Counted from the stretch's first letter, positions 15,743 through 24,879 are shown. The stretch: 64,000 nucleotides of DNA from an uncultured Clostridia bacterium (GCA_934662505.1 CAKUKE010000006.1:42292-106291); one strand, 5' to 3'. A program made the numbers and translations. Notes: generated from the letters alone by a model not told the origin.

Positions 15743-17884
15743 TCAGAGCAGGTTATGGTGCACTTTCCGGTACTCGCTGGGCGTCATCTGGTACCGTGCC
15801 TTGAACGCACGGTTGAAGGTCAGAATGGAGGTGTACCCCACCCTTGCGGCAATATCCGCTATGGGCGTGCTCTCATCCGCCAGCAGCAGGTTGCACGCGT
15901 TTTCAATGCGGATACGGTGGATGTACTGCAACACGCCCATGCCGGTCTTGCGGGAGAACTGCTTGGACAGGGTGTTGGCGGTCAGACCGAACTGCTCCGC
16001 CACCGCGGCGACGGACAGCTGGGCGTCCATGGAGTGACGGCGGATGTAGGCCTTCACCTCATTCATTTCCTCGCCCGTACCCTCGTCCGAAGCGGCCTTG
16101 TCCGTCTGCTCGCTCAATTCCTGCAAATAGGTCTGCATGACCTTCAACAGCTCCTGATGGGTCTTGCATCCGATGATCTCCCGCACCAGCGTACGGTTGA
16201 TCTCGTCCGCATCCCCCTGCCCCATGTTGGGGTGCTCCACATCGTGCAGGAACTGGAACTTCAGCGAACTCAAGTGCAGCTTGGCCAGCGTGGAACGGGG
16301 AGAGCAGAAAAACTCCTCGGGGAACATTTCGGGCAGGAAGGCGGCCGCGCCCCGGTAATCCTTGCTGCCGATAAGGCGGGCGAAGGTCAGCTGCTTGTCC
16401 AGATGCCGCCAGTCCCGCATGAAGTACTCAGGCGTATAACGGATGGTATCAAAGCGCATCACGGTGCAGTCGTCCGCACCGGGCTGCACGTCGCAGGCCA
16501 TGACCGCCTCCTGATAGGCGGTCTCGATCTCCCCGGCGGAGGTGTGCACCATGCTCATGGCGCAGCTGCGGCCGGGCGTATCGCCGTCGTCCATGGCCGC
16601 CAGCACATCCTCCAGCGCCCGCGCCGCCTCGTCTTCGTTCATGGCGCCCGTCTGCTTTTCCAGCAGCAGGCACATCACGTCCCGGATGCAGGCGCAGTTT
16701 TTCAGATAGCCGGGCGTCGGTGCGCCCATGATGGCGGCGTACAGCTTTTCCGCCGTGTCCCCTTCCCAGAAGGGGAAGCAGGCCACCACGTACGCGCCGC
16801 CATCCTCCTGCCGGGCACGGCTGAGCCCCAGCAGCGCGTCAGACAGGCGATGCATTTCCTCGTGTTCCTGATAATGCGCCAGATAACGGGCGTACGCCTG
16901 CTGCTCCACGATCATCTGGGACACGGCGTTCTCGATCAGGCTCAGCCCTTCCAGCCCTTCCCGGGTCTCATCCTCCCGGGTGTGCATGCGGATCTGGCTG
17001 ATGATATCGTTGATGGGCATGGCCGCCCGCCGGGACAGGGTGCAGATGAGCAGGGCGGACAGAAGAAGCGTCGCTCCCAGCATGGACACGTACAGAACGC
17101 GCAGCATGGCGCTGTTGCCGGAAAGCCGCGACAGCGGGATGTGGGCGCACAGCTCATATTCTCCGGCAGAGGAGACGTACGTCACCACCCTGTCGTCCTC
17201 CCGGGGGTCGACCTCCCGGGACAGGATCACGTTTCCGTTCTTATCCTGCAGATAATAGCTCACATCATCCAGCCCGCATTTTTCCACCAGACTGCTCAGA
17301 TACCGTTCGGACAAGAGCAGCACCAGCGTACGGCTGGTGTCCTTATCCTTCATGGATACCACAAAAACCGGGCACTTGCCGTTCAGGCTGAGCAGGGTGC
17401 CCGACTCCTGCCGCTGGTGCAGCGCGTCCATGTCCGCCATTGTCAGCCCGCTGGGCTGGAAATAGCGCTTATAGAGCAGCTCTTTTTCCAGCACGCTGCG
17501 GGAGGACACCGCATACAGACCGTCTGCGCGGGTCATGTAGATATTGTCAATGAAGGCGTCGGTCTTGGCCAGCGCCTCCCGCATCCGCTTGGACGCGTTC
17601 AGAAATGCCAGCCGGTTGTCCACCGTCAGATCCTTTTCATCCGGCATAGCCAGCCCCCGCAGCGCGCTGCGCAGCTGAATGGCCACGTTGCTCACCGCGG
17701 TAATGTCCCGATCCATGATCTGCAGCGTCAAATCCATGGACTGCTCCACCAGACGGCGCTGCTGGCTTTCCACCACCTGACTGGAGCGGGCGTAAAACAC
17801 CCACCCGAAGCAGAGGGGCAAAAGGGCAACGACCAGCATGGACAGGGCAAAGGTGACCATGGGCTTTCTGGCATACAGTTTCAA
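15743..17884 (-). CDS. Membrane-bound AraC-family transcriptional regulator with extracytoplasmic sensor
   Basis: 713 aa. Transmembrane helix near residue 10-30, an extracytoplasmic sensor region to about 255, a second helix (LRVLYVSMLGATLLLSALLIC), a cytoplasmic linker, and a C-terminal AraC HTH pair (about 610-713: LSVAAVAEQFGLTANTLSKQFSRKTG and PIADIAARVGYTSILTFNRAFKARYQ). This layout senses an external sugar and activates uptake genes directly. TTG start, because the preceding in-frame ATG is followed at once by TGA. It lies between the binding-protein gene and the catabolic operon, its likely targets. Confidence 0.87.
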   Translation of the reverse strand: MKLYARKPMVTFALSMLVVALLPLCFGWVFYARSSQVVESQQRRLVEQSMDLTLQIMDRDITAVSNVAIQLRSALRGLAMPDEKDLTVDNRLAFLNASKRMREALAKTDAFIDNIYMTRADGLYAVSSRSVLEKELLYKRYFQPSGLTMADMDALHQRQESGTLLSLNGKCPVFVVSMKDKDTSRTLVLLLSERYLSSLVEKCGLDDVSYYLQDKNGNVILSREVDPREDDRVVTYVSSAGEYELCAHIPLSRLSGNSAMLRVLYVSMLGATLLLSALLICTLSRRAAMPINDIISQIRMHTREDETREGLEGLSLIENAVSQMIVEQQAYARYLAHYQEHEEMHRLSDALLGLSRARQEDGGAYVVACFPFWEGDTAEKLYAAIMGAPTPGYLKNCACIRDVMCLLLEKQTGAMNEDEAARALEDVLAAMDDGDTPGRSCAMSMVHTSAGEIETAYQEAVMACDVQPGADDCTVMRFDTIRYTPEYFMRDWRHLDKQLTFARLIGSKDYRGAAAFLPEMFPEEFFCSPRSTLAKLHLSSLKFQFLHDVEHPNMGQGDADEINRTLVREIIGCKTHQELLKVMQTYLQELSEQTDKAASDEGTGEEMNEVKAYIRRHSMDAQLSVAAVAEQFGLTANTLSKQFSRKTGMGVLQYIHRIRIENACNLLLADESTPIADIAARVGYTSILTFNRAFKARYQMTPSEYRKVHHNLL

Positions 17885-17978
17885 ACCCGCTCACATCCTT
17901 TTGTTCAGCAGATGGAACGGGCGGAGCGCCGGCGCACCTCAGCCCCGGCACTCCCCGCTCCCTCTCTGATACATCCTC

Positions 17979-18011
17979 AAAAAGGGTGCGCCGCTCCCCT
18001 GCAGCGGCGCA
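17979..18011 (-). terminator. Terminator of the carbohydrate catabolic operon
   Basis: Perfect 9-bp stem TGCGCCGCT/AGCGGCGCA followed on the minus strand by CCC and T5. A second perfect 10-bp hairpin (GGCGTTTCCC/GGGAAACGCC, 18016-18043) lies between it and the last gene and may stabilise the mRNA end. Confidence 0.7.
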
Positions 18012-18056
18012 TGTCGGCGTTTCCCCGCGGAACGGGAAACGCCCTGCCGGAAGGGC

Positions 18057-18896
18057 TTAACCCTCCAGCCCCCAGAAACGAAGGGCATTTTTACCCATGA
18101 TGTTTTCGCAGGTCTCCCTGGAAAATCCTGCTTTGAGCAGCTTCTCGGTATCGGATTTTGCAAGATCGGCCACATCCTGCGCATTGAAGCCGTCGGTGTA
18201 CAGATCGCTGCCGAAAAGCAGGCGCTCGTCCATGTGTTCGTAGTTCACCTGATACAGGGTGTCGATCACATGCTGACGGTAGCATTCCGGCGTACCCGGG
18301 GTCATGTCGATGTACATTTTCTGCCCGGCGTACTTGGGATGGTACGCCATACAGGCGAACTTGCCGTACAGCGCGATGGCCTCGTCGCACCAGGGCCAGG
18401 AAATGTGCGCCAGCGCAAACCGGATGTTCCGGATCTCGAACATGCATTCCCAGTTGCAGGGACGGTTGTTGTTGCCGTTGTCGCCCCAGTCCCACAGGAT
18501 GCCGGAATGGAACAGGATGGCCTTGTCCAGATCGGCTATGTGCTGATACACCGGCATGGCCCGCGGGTCGCCGGGCTTAAAGTCTTCACAGATGACCTTG
18601 AAGCCCTTCACACCCTTGTCCAGCGCCCAGTCCACCTGATCCATCGCCGTTTTTTCAACCGGGTTGATGTAGTAGATGGGAACGAAACGGTCGGGCGCTT
18701 CCTTGTACCATACCATCATCTGCGCCATGCGGGTCTCGTTGTGCTCCTTCAGCTTGCCTTCATCCTTTTCAAAGAAGCGGGGGTCGTCGGCAAACAGCGC
18801 CAGCTTATCCACGCCGGCCTTGTCCATACTTTCCAGCATGCCCTTGGGGTTGGGCTTTTCGTAGGTACCGATATGAATGTGCGTGTCAAAAATCAT
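18057..18896 (-). CDS. Amidohydrolase-family metal-dependent hydrolase (TIM barrel)
   Basis: 279 aa. N-terminal FDTHIHIG gives the HxH metal motif; further conserved histidine/aspartate positions occur in ILFHSGILWDWG, RFALAHISWPWCDEA and LLFGSDLYTDG. This is the amidohydrolase-2 pattern, which includes lactonases and decarboxylases of sugar-acid pathways. ATG with AGGAGGAG upstream. Third gene of the operon with the isomerase and the DUF4091 protein; reaction unknown. Confidence 0.85.
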   Translation of the reverse strand: MIFDTHIHIGTYEKPNPKGMLESMDKAGVDKLALFADDPRFFEKDEGKLKEHNETRMAQMMVWYKEAPDRFVPIYYINPVEKTAMDQVDWALDKGVKGFKVICEDFKPGDPRAMPVYQHIADLDKAILFHSGILWDWGDNGNNNRPCNWECMFEIRNIRFALAHISWPWCDEAIALYGKFACMAYHPKYAGQKMYIDMTPGTPECYRQHVIDTLYQVNYEHMDERLLFGSDLYTDGFNAQDVADLAKSDTEKLLKAGFSRETCENIMGKNALRFWGLEG

Positions 18897-18959
18897 GGTT
18901 GTCTCCTCCTTTTACTGTTTCATTTTTGCTGTTTCATTTTTGCAATCTTCGCAGCGTTT

Positions 18960-20756
18960 TCAGCTCCGGGTCAGGCCGTCCAGCAGCAGGTTCCGGGCGC
19001 GCTGATAATCCCCGTCGTTCAGGCTCATGTACTTTTCCCGTCCGGCGTAGTCCAGATAGTCCCACCGGCGCATGTCCGGCTGCCGCACTACGCAGTTCAC
19101 CGCCGCATCCACCGTCTCCTGACCGCCCTGCGCCTTGAGCATCTGGCACAGTTCAAAATCTTCAATGCCCCGCCGCAGCGCCAGATAGCGCAGAGACAGA
19201 AGGCACTGTCCGCCCCTGCCGGGGTACACAAAGCAGGTGTCCCCCGCAGGCCAGGTGAGGAACCGCAGATCCTCCCGCACCTGCTCCGGCCAGCCGATAA
19301 AGTTCCAGCGGATGAACCCTTCCATTTTGAGATGCTCGGTGATCAGGCCGTGAAGGCGCACCTCGCACAGGTTGGTGTACAGGAAGGAATTCATCACCGG
19401 CGGATGGCAGCACACCGACCAGAGCAGATGACCGTCCGCATCCAACCGCCGGCGCAGTTCTTCCTGCTCCTCCGGGCTGGCCGGCGTCCACAGGTCGATC
19501 TGCGGCGTGTACAGGTGCATGGGCATATCCTTGCAGGCGTCGCTGCACATGGTCTCAGGGCCGCAGTCCCAGTTGAGCTGAATGCCCGGCATCAGGCGGC
19601 GGATGATCGCCAGCGATTCCCCCCACCCTTTGGATGCGGAGCCCAGATCCACCTCGTCGCCCATCAGATGCGTCCGCCCAAGCAGGTTTTTGCGGCAGAG
19701 CCAGTCATAAATGGCGCGAATGTAATCCTCTATTTCCGCCCGGGTGCGCATGAAGCCGAGCGAACCGTCCGCTTCGTTGATATAGCTGACCCGGATCTGA
19801 TCCGGCCAGTCCGCCACAATACTCTCAAAGCCGGTTTCATTCCAGCCCCATATGCCGTACAGACCGGCCAGCATGATGTCGCGAGCCCCGTATTCCTCCA
19901 TCATGGCGATGTATTTTTCCGCAAAGGAAAAATCATACCGGTACGCGCCGTCCGCCGTCCTGCGGATGCGGATATAGTTGTATTCGTAAAAATCCGTAGG
20001 ATGGGCGTTGTCGTTGTAGCAGCCCTGCCCGTTCCACGGAATGTCGCTGGCGACCAGCGTGGCGACCCGGCCGCCCAGCTCGCCGTATGCTCTGCAGAAC
20101 GGCCGCAGCGCGTCCAGATGCGCCTGCGTGTAGGGCTTCACCTCCATGCGGCGCGCCGCATTGAAGATGTGCTGCCACAGGTTCAGGTAGAATTTGCGGT
20201 TTTCACCCCGGGGAATGGTCACATTTTCCACTCGGATGGTGAAGGGAAATTCCCGGGCGACCCGCTCGTCAAACAGCATGCTGTGGCTGTAGAAGCGCAC
20301 CGTGCCGTGGTATTCGCCCGGCGGGGTCTCCTCCGGAATATTCACCAGCGCCACCATCTGACGGGTCTGATAGGGCCAGTATACCTCCACCGAGCCCCCA
20401 TCCATGAGCACGTCGCCCTTTTTCACCTCGTCGTCGTCCTGCAGCATGCCCACATTATGGACGGACGCAGCAAGACCGCCTTCCACCGTAACGCCCATGC
20501 GCAGGATGGTGGTATCCGCCGGCTTATAACGGTGCGAAAACTCCGGCCTTTCCTCCGTGACCAGCATCACCCGCTGGGGCACGGTCACAGCGAAGTTCAT
20601 CTGCACAAAGCTGTTTTTCGCCGTGCGGAAGAAAAGCGGCTGAACCGTCTTCTCCGTCTGATACACCCGCTGCCCCATGACCGCCCGATAATTTTCCGGC
20701 ATGGGCACGATCTCAATGGTGTCCATAAACGCCTGATATTCGTCCTGCACCGTCAC
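18960..20756 (-). CDS. DUF4091 domain protein, glycoside-hydrolase-like
   Basis: 598 aa, no signal peptide, so probably cytoplasmic. An N-terminal beta-rich part (about 1-190, ending in FPFTIRVENVTIP) precedes a TIM-barrel-like region (FYLNLWQHIF, LAGLYGIWGWNETGFE, THLMGDEVDLGSASKG) and a C-terminal DUF4091 segment (FIRWNFIGWPEQ, DTCFVYPGRGG, SLRYLALRRGIEDFELCQML). DUF4091 proteins are suspected glycosidases. It lies 12 bases after the isomerase gene. A second, shorter DUF4091 gene lies at 33302-34930. Confidence 0.83.
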   Translation of the reverse strand: MTVQDEYQAFMDTIEIVPMPENYRAVMGQRVYQTEKTVQPLFFRTAKNSFVQMNFAVTVPQRVMLVTEERPEFSHRYKPADTTILRMGVTVEGGLAASVHNVGMLQDDDEVKKGDVLMDGGSVEVYWPYQTRQMVALVNIPEETPPGEYHGTVRFYSHSMLFDERVAREFPFTIRVENVTIPRGENRKFYLNLWQHIFNAARRMEVKPYTQAHLDALRPFCRAYGELGGRVATLVASDIPWNGQGCYNDNAHPTDFYEYNYIRIRRTADGAYRYDFSFAEKYIAMMEEYGARDIMLAGLYGIWGWNETGFESIVADWPDQIRVSYINEADGSLGFMRTRAEIEDYIRAIYDWLCRKNLLGRTHLMGDEVDLGSASKGWGESLAIIRRLMPGIQLNWDCGPETMCSDACKDMPMHLYTPQIDLWTPASPEEQEELRRRLDADGHLLWSVCCHPPVMNSFLYTNLCEVRLHGLITEHLKMEGFIRWNFIGWPEQVREDLRFLTWPAGDTCFVYPGRGGQCLLSLRYLALRRGIEDFELCQMLKAQGGQETVDAAVNCVVRQPDMRRWDYLDYAGREKYMSLNDGDYQRARNLLLDGLTRS

Positions 20757-20768
20757 GGCTTTCCCTCC

Positions 20769-21605
20769 TTACACGTACTTTTTCAGAAAGTCGATCGCCA
20801 GCTGAATATCCCGGGCGGGGTCGTCGCCCACTTCCCGCTCAATGGTCAGATAGCCGTCGTAGCCCACCCGGCGCAGCGCGGCAATGTACGCGTCAAAGGG
20901 CACCTGCCCCTCGCCCAGCGGCACCTCGGCGCAGTATTCATCCTCGTCAAAGCCCTCCGGCGCATCCACCATGCCGTACATCACGTCCATATCGCAGGTC
21001 TTGTACATCACCCCGTCCTTGGCGTGGGTGTGCACGATGGCGCTGCCCAGCGCCTCCACCGCTTCCACCGGGTCGTGCCCGCACATGACAAGGTTGGCGG
21101 GGTCCAGGTTCACACCCACGCCCTTGCTGCCCACCGCGTCCAGCAATCGACGGAGGGTAGGGCCGTTCTCCGGACCCGTCTCAATGGCAAAGCGCGCGCC
21201 CGCCCGCTCCGCATATTCGCCCAGCTGCGCCAACGCATCCCGCATGACGCCGAAACGGGGATGGGCAGGATCGCCGGGCACCACGCCGATGTGGGTGGTC
21301 ACCACGCGGCAGTCCAGATCCAGCGCCAGATCCACGATCTTCTTCGTATAGGCGATCTTTTCCGGGTTGCGCTCGGCAAAGGCAAAGCCGCCGTAGCCCA
21401 GATCGCCGCACAGGGCGCTAATCTCCAGCCCGGCGCTTCTGACCAGTTCCCGCGCCCGCACCCGTTTTTCCCGGGACATGTTTTCAGGCGCCAGCTCGCC
21501 CTCCACCGCGTAGAGCTGCACCCCGTTGACGCCCATCTGCGCCGCCTTGAGAATACCGCCTTCAAAACCGAGACCCAGACAATCCGACAGAATTCCGATC
21601 TTCAT
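20769..21605 (-). CDS. Sugar phosphate isomerase/epimerase family protein (TIM barrel)
   Basis: 278 aa with motifs of the AP-endonuclease-2 barrel: ISALCGDLGYGGF, VTTHIGVVPGD, FAIETGPENG, GVNLDPANLVMCGHD, IVHTHAKDG, FDAYIAALRRVGYDGYLTIERE. The last motif is typical of inosose or hexulose isomerases. First gene of the CRE-controlled operon, ATG with GGAGGG upstream. Confidence 0.88.
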   Translation of the reverse strand: MKIGILSDCLGLGFEGGILKAAQMGVNGVQLYAVEGELAPENMSREKRVRARELVRSAGLEISALCGDLGYGGFAFAERNPEKIAYTKKIVDLALDLDCRVVTTHIGVVPGDPAHPRFGVMRDALAQLGEYAERAGARFAIETGPENGPTLRRLLDAVGSKGVGVNLDPANLVMCGHDPVEAVEALGSAIVHTHAKDGVMYKTCDMDVMYGMVDAPEGFDEDEYCAEVPLGEGQVPFDAYIAALRRVGYDGYLTIEREVGDDPARDIQLAIDFLKKYV

Positions 21606-21661
21606 ATGTTCCCTCCGTTTTTCAAATAAAAATGGGCTGTTCTGCTTTCCATATCGTTACT

Positions 21662-21694
21662 ATTATAAGAACAAAACCCTGAAAACGATTGCAT
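21662..21694 (-). promoter_or_regulatory. Promoter with CcpA catabolite-responsive element (CRE) of the sugar operon
   Basis: Minus strand: -10 TATAAT (21662-21667) without a good -35, as expected for an activator-dependent promoter. Immediately upstream, ATGCAATCGTTTTCA (21680-21694) fits the CRE consensus WTGNAANCGNWNNCW at every position. Binding of CcpA there would cover the -35 region and repress. Confidence 0.75.
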
Positions 21695-21716
21695 TTCCGT
21701 ATGACGATACAAATTA

Positions 21717-21745
21717 AAACAAAAAGCGCCCCCTCAGGAGGCGCT
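21717..21745 (-). terminator. Terminator overlapping the 3' end of the cupin-AraC gene
   Basis: AGCGCC/GGCGCT stem (with CC/GG above a mismatch), followed on the minus strand by TTTTTGTTTT. The stop codon of the regulator gene lies inside the stem. Confidence 0.8.
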
Positions 21746-22594
21746 CCGCCGCCGGTATTCCGTAGGGGAGACCCCGGCGTAGCTTTTAAACAGCTGTGAA
21801 AAATGCTGGCTGGACGAAAACCCCAGCCGCATGGCCACGTCCGTCACCGGCAGCGCAGTATCCCGCAGCATTTTTTTCGCCTCATCCACCCGGGCGCGCA
21901 CCACGTACTCCGCCGGCGGGATGCCCGTGTGCAGCTTGAACTTCTGCTTGAACCGCGCTTCGGACAGCCCTGCCAGCCGCGCCAGCTGGCCGACGGTGTA
22001 CATTTCCGCCTGATTTTCCTGAATGCACCGTATCGCCCGGCGAATATCGTCGGGCATTTCTCCCGGCGCATGACCGCCCGAGCGGACGACCTCGTCCAAC
22101 AGGAGGGTCATCTGCGCCCGAATAAGTGCCGGGGAAAGGGTGCCCTGCCGCCCGCATTCGCCCATCATCCGGTCGAAATCCTTTTTCAGTGAACGGCGCG
22201 CCCGCACCAGACGCAGCCCTGCCAGCTTTTCCGACAGCGCCCGGCGCTCGTCGCCGCTCATGTTCAGAAAACCGTCCGTATCCGCCGGATCGGAAAAAAG
22301 GGTGTAATACATATCCGCCCGGTTCTGCACCGCGTCCAGCTTGCCGTGCTCCTCGCCGGGACGGATGACCATCACATCCCCGCCCCGCAGCAGAAAGTCC
22401 TGACCGTTCACCGTCATGAGCTTTTCACCGGACTGGAGGTAGAGCACCTCATACTGTCCCGGATGCTTTTCCACCGCCATGGGCGCGGAAGCGCGCTGCA
22501 CCCGCAGATGCCCGATGGCGGCGATGCCGCTGGCCGGACTTTCCCAGCAGGTCAGCTCCAGATACTGCTCCAGCTGTTCAAAACCGTTCTGCAC
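21734..22594 (-). CDS. AraC-family regulator with N-terminal cupin
   Basis: 286 aa soluble regulator: cupin sensor (about 40-95, GQYEVLYLQSGEKLMTVNG and GDVMVIRPGEEHG) and C-terminal double HTH (about 190-286, YTVGQLARLAGLSEARFKQKF and LPVTDVAMRLGFSSSQHFSQLF). GTG start with GAGGAGG upstream and its own promoter. It is transcribed towards the isomerase-DUF4091-amidohydrolase operon and is a candidate activator of its -35-less promoter. Confidence 0.88.
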   Translation of the reverse strand: MQNGFEQLEQYLELTCWESPASGIAAIGHLRVQRASAPMAVEKHPGQYEVLYLQSGEKLMTVNGQDFLLRGGDVMVIRPGEEHGKLDAVQNRADMYYTLFSDPADTDGFLNMSGDERRALSEKLAGLRLVRARRSLKKDFDRMMGECGRQGTLSPALIRAQMTLLLDEVVRSGGHAPGEMPDDIRRAIRCIQENQAEMYTVGQLARLAGLSEARFKQKFKLHTGIPPAEYVVRARVDEAKKMLRDTALPVTDVAMRLGFSSSQHFSQLFKSYAGVSPTEYRRRSAS

Positions 22595-22632
22595 ACCGCT
22601 TTCCTCCTCTCCGCATTTTCATATCGGCCTGT

Positions 22633-22661
22633 ATTTTACCATATTCATCTCATTTCTGCAA
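22633..22661 (-). promoter_or_regulatory. Promoter of the cupin-AraC gene
   Basis: Minus strand TTGCAG (22656-22661), 17-base spacer, TAAAAT (22633-22638). Confidence 0.7.
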
Positions 22662-22674
22662 ACGGCATGATCCG

Positions 22675-22699
22675 AAAAAAGGAGCGCAGCCCGCGCTCC
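22675..22699 (-). terminator. Terminator of the Eis-like acetyltransferase gene
   Basis: Perfect 7-bp stem GGAGCGC/GCGCTCC, 5-base loop, T6 on the minus strand. Confidence 0.88.
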
Positions 22700-22717
22700 T
22701 TTTCAGCTGTTGACATT

Positions 22718-23848
22718 TCAGAACGTATCCACGCCGGTCATTTTAAAGGGCAGCGGCGCCCATGTGGCGGGCAGGGTACCGGGCCAGAGCAGATTGTCCA
22801 GCGACATAAACATCCGCTCCGCCTCCAGATGGGTGCAGGTCACGTCCGGCACGCGGCCGTCCTCCGTCACGGTGGGCACGCCCCCCTCCACCCGGACGGT
22901 AAAGGTGCTCTCGCCCGTCACGCAGACGGTGCATACCCCATCCTCCAGCGGCGCGGCGGTCGCTTTCAGGCGCAGCATGGTCTCCACGAACCGGGGCCAG
23001 TTGAGCACATGGATCATCTCAAAGGGCACGATCATCCCGATCTCGCTGATGTTGCGCAGCAGCAGCATCCGCTCCCGCTCAAAGGGCGCCACATAAAAGT
23101 CCACCTGCGCCAGCTTTTCCTGTTCAATGAGCGCCTTGAGCACCCGGGGCAGTTCCTTCTCATCCGCCAGCCCCATCTCGGACACCTCGCCGATCACGTA
23201 GCCCGCCATCTCCCCGGCGATGCGCACAAGGCGCGCCCGGCTGCACCAGGATCTGGCGTAGTGGAGGAAATACGCCCGCGGCCGCTCGCAGTACATCACC
23301 TGCCGCTTCATCAGGTTCAGCACAAAATCGATTTCCTCCGGCCGCTCCTCGGTCAGGTCGGAAAAGGTGATATCGCTCACATCCACCTTCCGCAGGCAAT
23401 GACGCATGCCCGCAGGGTTGAGGGTGTAGTGCATATGGGCGCCCGCCCGTTCAAATCCGAAATAATTATAGCGCTGACGCTGCCCGCCCAGCACCAGCAC
23501 GTCGAACCTGCCCCGGGCGTCCTCCAGCACATCCGCCATCACATGCTTCATGTAGCCCGCGCCCCGGGCATAGGGATGCACCGACACCGTGCCGATAAAC
23601 CCGCAGCGCAGCACCCGGTCGCCCACATGCATGGTCAGCGGCAGCCGGCATACCATGGCCCGGATGCGACCGTCCGCCTTCGCCAGAAAGTGCCAGTCCT
23701 CCATGCCCTGCACGTCGTCGGCGTACACCTTGGGCAAAAGCTGCTTGAAATCATGGGGCTCATGATCGTGAGAAAATACGTAATTGGCAAAATCCACGAT
23801 GTCCGCCCGGTCGGCCGGTACGCCCCGCACATATTGAACGTCGCTCAT
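22718..23848 (-). CDS. GNAT acetyltransferase of the Eis type
   Basis: 376 aa with two GNAT folds and an SCP2-like C-terminus, the Eis plan. Acetyl-CoA binding region: GTVSVHPYARGAGYMKHVM (V-x5-RGxGxG-like), then VLGGQRQRYNYFGFERAG. The C-terminal part (..TFTVRVEGGVPTVTED) fits the sterol-carrier-like domain. Relatives N-acetylate amines such as aminoglycosides or peptides; substrate here unknown. ATG with AAAGGAG; divergent from the ECF operon. Confidence 0.87.
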   Translation of the reverse strand: MSDVQYVRGVPADRADIVDFANYVFSHDHEPHDFKQLLPKVYADDVQGMEDWHFLAKADGRIRAMVCRLPLTMHVGDRVLRCGFIGTVSVHPYARGAGYMKHVMADVLEDARGRFDVLVLGGQRQRYNYFGFERAGAHMHYTLNPAGMRHCLRKVDVSDITFSDLTEERPEEIDFVLNLMKRQVMYCERPRAYFLHYARSWCSRARLVRIAGEMAGYVIGEVSEMGLADEKELPRVLKALIEQEKLAQVDFYVAPFERERMLLLRNISEIGMIVPFEMIHVLNWPRFVETMLRLKATAAPLEDGVCTVCVTGESTFTVRVEGGVPTVTEDGRVPDVTCTHLEAERMFMSLDNLLWPGTLPATWAPLPFKMTGVDTF

Positions 23849-23879
23849 GTTTCACGACTCCTTTTCTTTTTTCCCGTTC

Positions 23880-23909
23880 ATTATACCGCGCCCGGCGAAC
23901 CGCTGACAA
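23880..23909 (-). promoter_or_regulatory. Promoter of the Eis-like gene
   Basis: Minus strand TTGTCA (23904-23909), 18-base spacer, TATAAT (23880-23885). Confidence 0.75.
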
Positions 23910-24047
23910 GTATGCAAAAAGTGACACCCGCGCCGCCTTTTCCCTTTTTTACTGTCACAAACAGTCCTTCCTTTCGTTTTTCACCCTGATCGGGACGGTC
24001 GTTTCTTCGCTGCGGCAGGTTGCATTTTTCGCTGCCGTTTGTGGCGC

Positions 24048-24076
24048 TTGACGGCACACCGCCCCGATGTTATACT
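24048..24076 (+). promoter_or_regulatory. Promoter of the DUF4430-ECF operon
   Basis: TTGACG (24048-24053), 17-base spacer, TATACT (24071-24076). The leader to the first start codon is about 70 bases and contains no recognisable cobalamin riboswitch. Confidence 0.8.
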
Positions 24077-24152
24077 ATGAATACGGCTGGATGCGGCGCC
24101 CGCCGCGCAGCCCCGATGGGCGGCATACCGCCCTAAGAAAGGATGTACTTCC

Positions 24153-24842
24153 ATGAAAAAAGCTTTTTCTCTCCTGATGGCACTGATGCTTCTGTTGTCC
24201 GTGTGCGTCTTCGCGCAGGCGGAGGAAGAAACGCAGCCCGTGGTGTACGTGACCATCGCCAACGGCGAACTGGCGCTCTGTCAGGAGCCCGTGACGGTGA
24301 CCGATGCGGACGGCGACGGCGCCCTGACCATTGCCGACGCGCTGTATCTGGCGCACGAGGCCGCTTTTGACGGCGGCGCGGAAGCGGGCTTCGCCGCCGA
24401 AACCACCGAATACGGCCTGACCCTCACCCGTCTGTGGGGGGTAGAAAACGGCGGCAGCTACGGCTACTATGTGAACAACACCGCCGCCATGAGTCTGGCC
24501 GACCCGGTGGCGGACGGCGATTTCATCAACGCGTTCGTCTACACTGATCTGACCGGCTGGTCGGACGTATACTGCTTCTTTGACGCGGAAACCGTCGCCC
24601 CCGGCGAAGTGACCCTCACCCTGAGCGCCGCCGGCTATGACGAGAACTGGTCGCCCGTTACTTCTCCCCTCGCCGGCGCGGTCATCACCGTCAACGGTGA
24701 AAAGACCGAATCCGTCACCGATGAAAACGGTCAGGTCACCCTGACGGTGGAAGCGGGCGATGTGATCAGCGCTGTCGCCGAGGATGCAACGCTGGTGCCC
24801 CCCTGCTGCGTGGCGGAAGACGCGCAGAGCGACGCTGCCTGA
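24153..24842 (+). CDS. Secreted protein with DUF4430-like and Ig-like regions
   Basis: 229 aa. Signal peptide ..LLLSVCVFAQA|EE. A calcium-loop/dockerin-like stretch (DADGDGALTIADALYLAHEA, about 52-71) leads into a segment resembling DUF4430 (LTLTRLWGVENGGSYGYYVNN then LADPVADGDFINAFVYTD), followed by an Ig-like tail (VITVNGEKTESVTDENG). No membrane or wall anchor. ATG with AAGAAAGG upstream. First gene of the ECF operon, so it probably captures or delivers the transported ligand; that is inferred. Confidence 0.8.
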   Translation: MKKAFSLLMALMLLLSVCVFAQAEEETQPVVYVTIANGELALCQEPVTVTDADGDGALTIADALYLAHEAAFDGGAEAGFAAETTEYGLTLTRLWGVENGGSYGYYVNNTAAMSLADPVADGDFINAFVYTDLTGWSDVYCFFDAETVAPGEVTLTLSAAGYDENWSPVTSPLAGAVITVNGEKTESVTDENGQVTLTVEAGDVISAVAEDATLVPPCCVAEDAQSDAA

Positions 24843-24879
24843 CCGGCCGTCCCATTTTCCTGAAGGAAACTGAAAAAAC

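Noticed and set aside
14972..18100. 1042-codon plus-strand frame antisense to the binding protein and AraC regulator
   Set aside because: It spans two genes, a promoter and a terminator of the other strand and shows no domain; a composition artefact.
18234..21629. 1131-codon plus-strand frame antisense to the sugar operon
   Set aside because: Low-complexity shadow composition; the minus-strand genes have clear families and starts.
23910..24152. Cobalamin riboswitch ahead of the DUF4430-ECF operon
   Set aside because: No B12-box-like sequence was found and the leader after the promoter is only about 70 bases.
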